From: Balanoglossus misakiensis
Lineage: Eukaryota; Hemichordata
NCBI GenBank assembly: GCA_040954595.2
Contig: CM082595.2
Location: forward strand, 248,001-312,000
Reading direction: 5' to 3'
DNA length: 64,000 bases
A program made the translations under genes and the position numbers. The notes beneath the pieces were generated by a model. It searched no databases and was not told the origin of the DNA. It saw only the letters and a program-made list of their open reading frames with translations. Positions 63,501-64,000 of the stretch are shown one piece after another; position 1 is the first letter of the stretch, and the number at the start of each line of letters is the position of its first letter.

Positions 63501-63843
63501 GGATACTGCTCATTGTCCATTTCTTTGTGTAATATGTTAATGTGCAATGTGATCCTGTGTTTATGTAAATATATTCCAGACTAGCATAAACATGTTTCCA
63601 TGATTTGCGGTAGTCTTGTCCGACTTTCTCTTGAAAACAATAGGGATGAAGTCAAGGGCAAATACAATAATTTCTCAGATACATACAACTTGGTGTGAAT
63701 GTTACTAAATGTGACACCACGAGACATCTGCACCAAATTGTGTTATTAATCTTTATGAAATCTTACTTTGATTTGTTTCTTTTCCTCAAGTTGTTTTGTG
63801 TCTTCTTGTTTCAGTGCCAGGCCAAGTGCTTCCTTGGCATTTA
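60545..63843 (-). CDS. ATAD3: ATAD3, mitochondrial AAA+ ATPase, 5' end outside the window
   Basis: Twelve exons visible: 63843-63767, 63419-63258, 63158-62923, 62779-62710, 62535-62323, 62181-62056, 61914-61790, 61622-61571, 61461-61391, 61257-61090, 61001-60893, 60727-60545. They give 529 codons plus stop, and all phases close. Order: a long charged coiled coil ([33 protein letters not shown]), a membrane segment ([17 protein letters not shown]), then the AAA+ domain with Walker [26 protein letters not shown], Walker [11 protein letters not shown], a sensor region [15 protein letters not shown] and the conserved C-terminal [13 protein letters not shown]3 sits in the mitochondrial inner membrane, contacts the outer membrane with its coiled coil, and is tied to nucleoid and membrane organisation. 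About 60-80 N-terminal residues lie beyond 64,000. Confidence 0.96.
61725..61830. repeat. Tandem microduplication across an ATAD3 exon end
   Basis: AATACACTTA followed, a few bases on, by ACTTGAAGATGCCCAATCAA occurs twice, first in the intron (from about 61,726) and then across the exon end at 61,790. The intronic copy duplicates the last 30 or so coding bases and the donor, carries an extra GGGTTCT segment, and its donor has changed from GTAAGT to TTAAGT. Confidence 0.85.
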
Positions 63844-64000
63844 CTGAAATAGACAACATGTTCAGTTATTTATTTTTTCATCTAATCATGATGTTGTATA
63901 AGGGAGACACTCTCATCGTTTCATGTAAGCTTGCCTTCACAACCCGTCACGTCCAATCAACGTCTGAATACCAACGTTCAATAAAAGCTATCATTCAGTG

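Overview
The window is nuclear DNA of an invertebrate animal. The genes are split by many short introns (mostly about 70-700 bp) with GT..AG borders, and their products are metazoan families: NECAP, ATAD3, ILKAP, UNC93-like, galectin, Rho and circularly permuted Ras. The gene set and the frequent ACATGTAC-type stretches suit an invertebrate deuterostome (hemichordate, echinoderm or cephalochordate) or a lophotrochozoan; the sequence alone does not settle which. All exon borders below were read by eye from splice sites and reading-frame phase. In every model the phases close exactly, but none is checked against RNA.

Bases 1-14,760 are one satellite-like tandem array of a 90-bp unit (about 164 copies) that enters from outside the window. 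Because 90 is a multiple of three and one frame lacks stops, it creates long but meaningless ORFs. Each unit carries an imperfect hairpin, and variants are arranged in larger blocks. Units are most uniform in the middle and decay towards the right edge, which is followed by a promoter-like stretch (CCAAT boxes, a TGACGTCA CRE, a YY1-like site).

From 17 kb on: a SAM-dependent methyltransferase (+, first exon not found); a 17-exon circularly permuted Ras gene (-, 801 aa) with the GTPase motifs in the order G3-G4-G5-G1-G2, a zinc-finger-like segment and a vWA/MIDAS domain; a divergent Rho GTPase (+) whose CAAX-like CLSS is followed by four extra residues; an ABCG half-transporter (-, 620 aa); an ILKAP-type PP2C phosphatase (-, 380 aa); a SAM-domain scaffold (+, 836 aa) with nine Tyr-x-Asn motifs; two tandem UNC93-like transporters (+); two tandem single-CRD galectins (+) with altered sugar-binding positions; NECAP (+, 312 aa, complete); and the 3' 529 codons of ATAD3 (-), running off the right end.

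The genes do not form one pathway. Several share signalling themes (two GTPases, a phosphatase, a phosphotyrosine scaffold) and two families are locally duplicated. The most unusual items are the cpRAS protein, the kinase-less ACK-like SAM plus multi-YxN scaffold, the Rho C-terminus, the galectin site changes and the satellite's hairpin and block structure.
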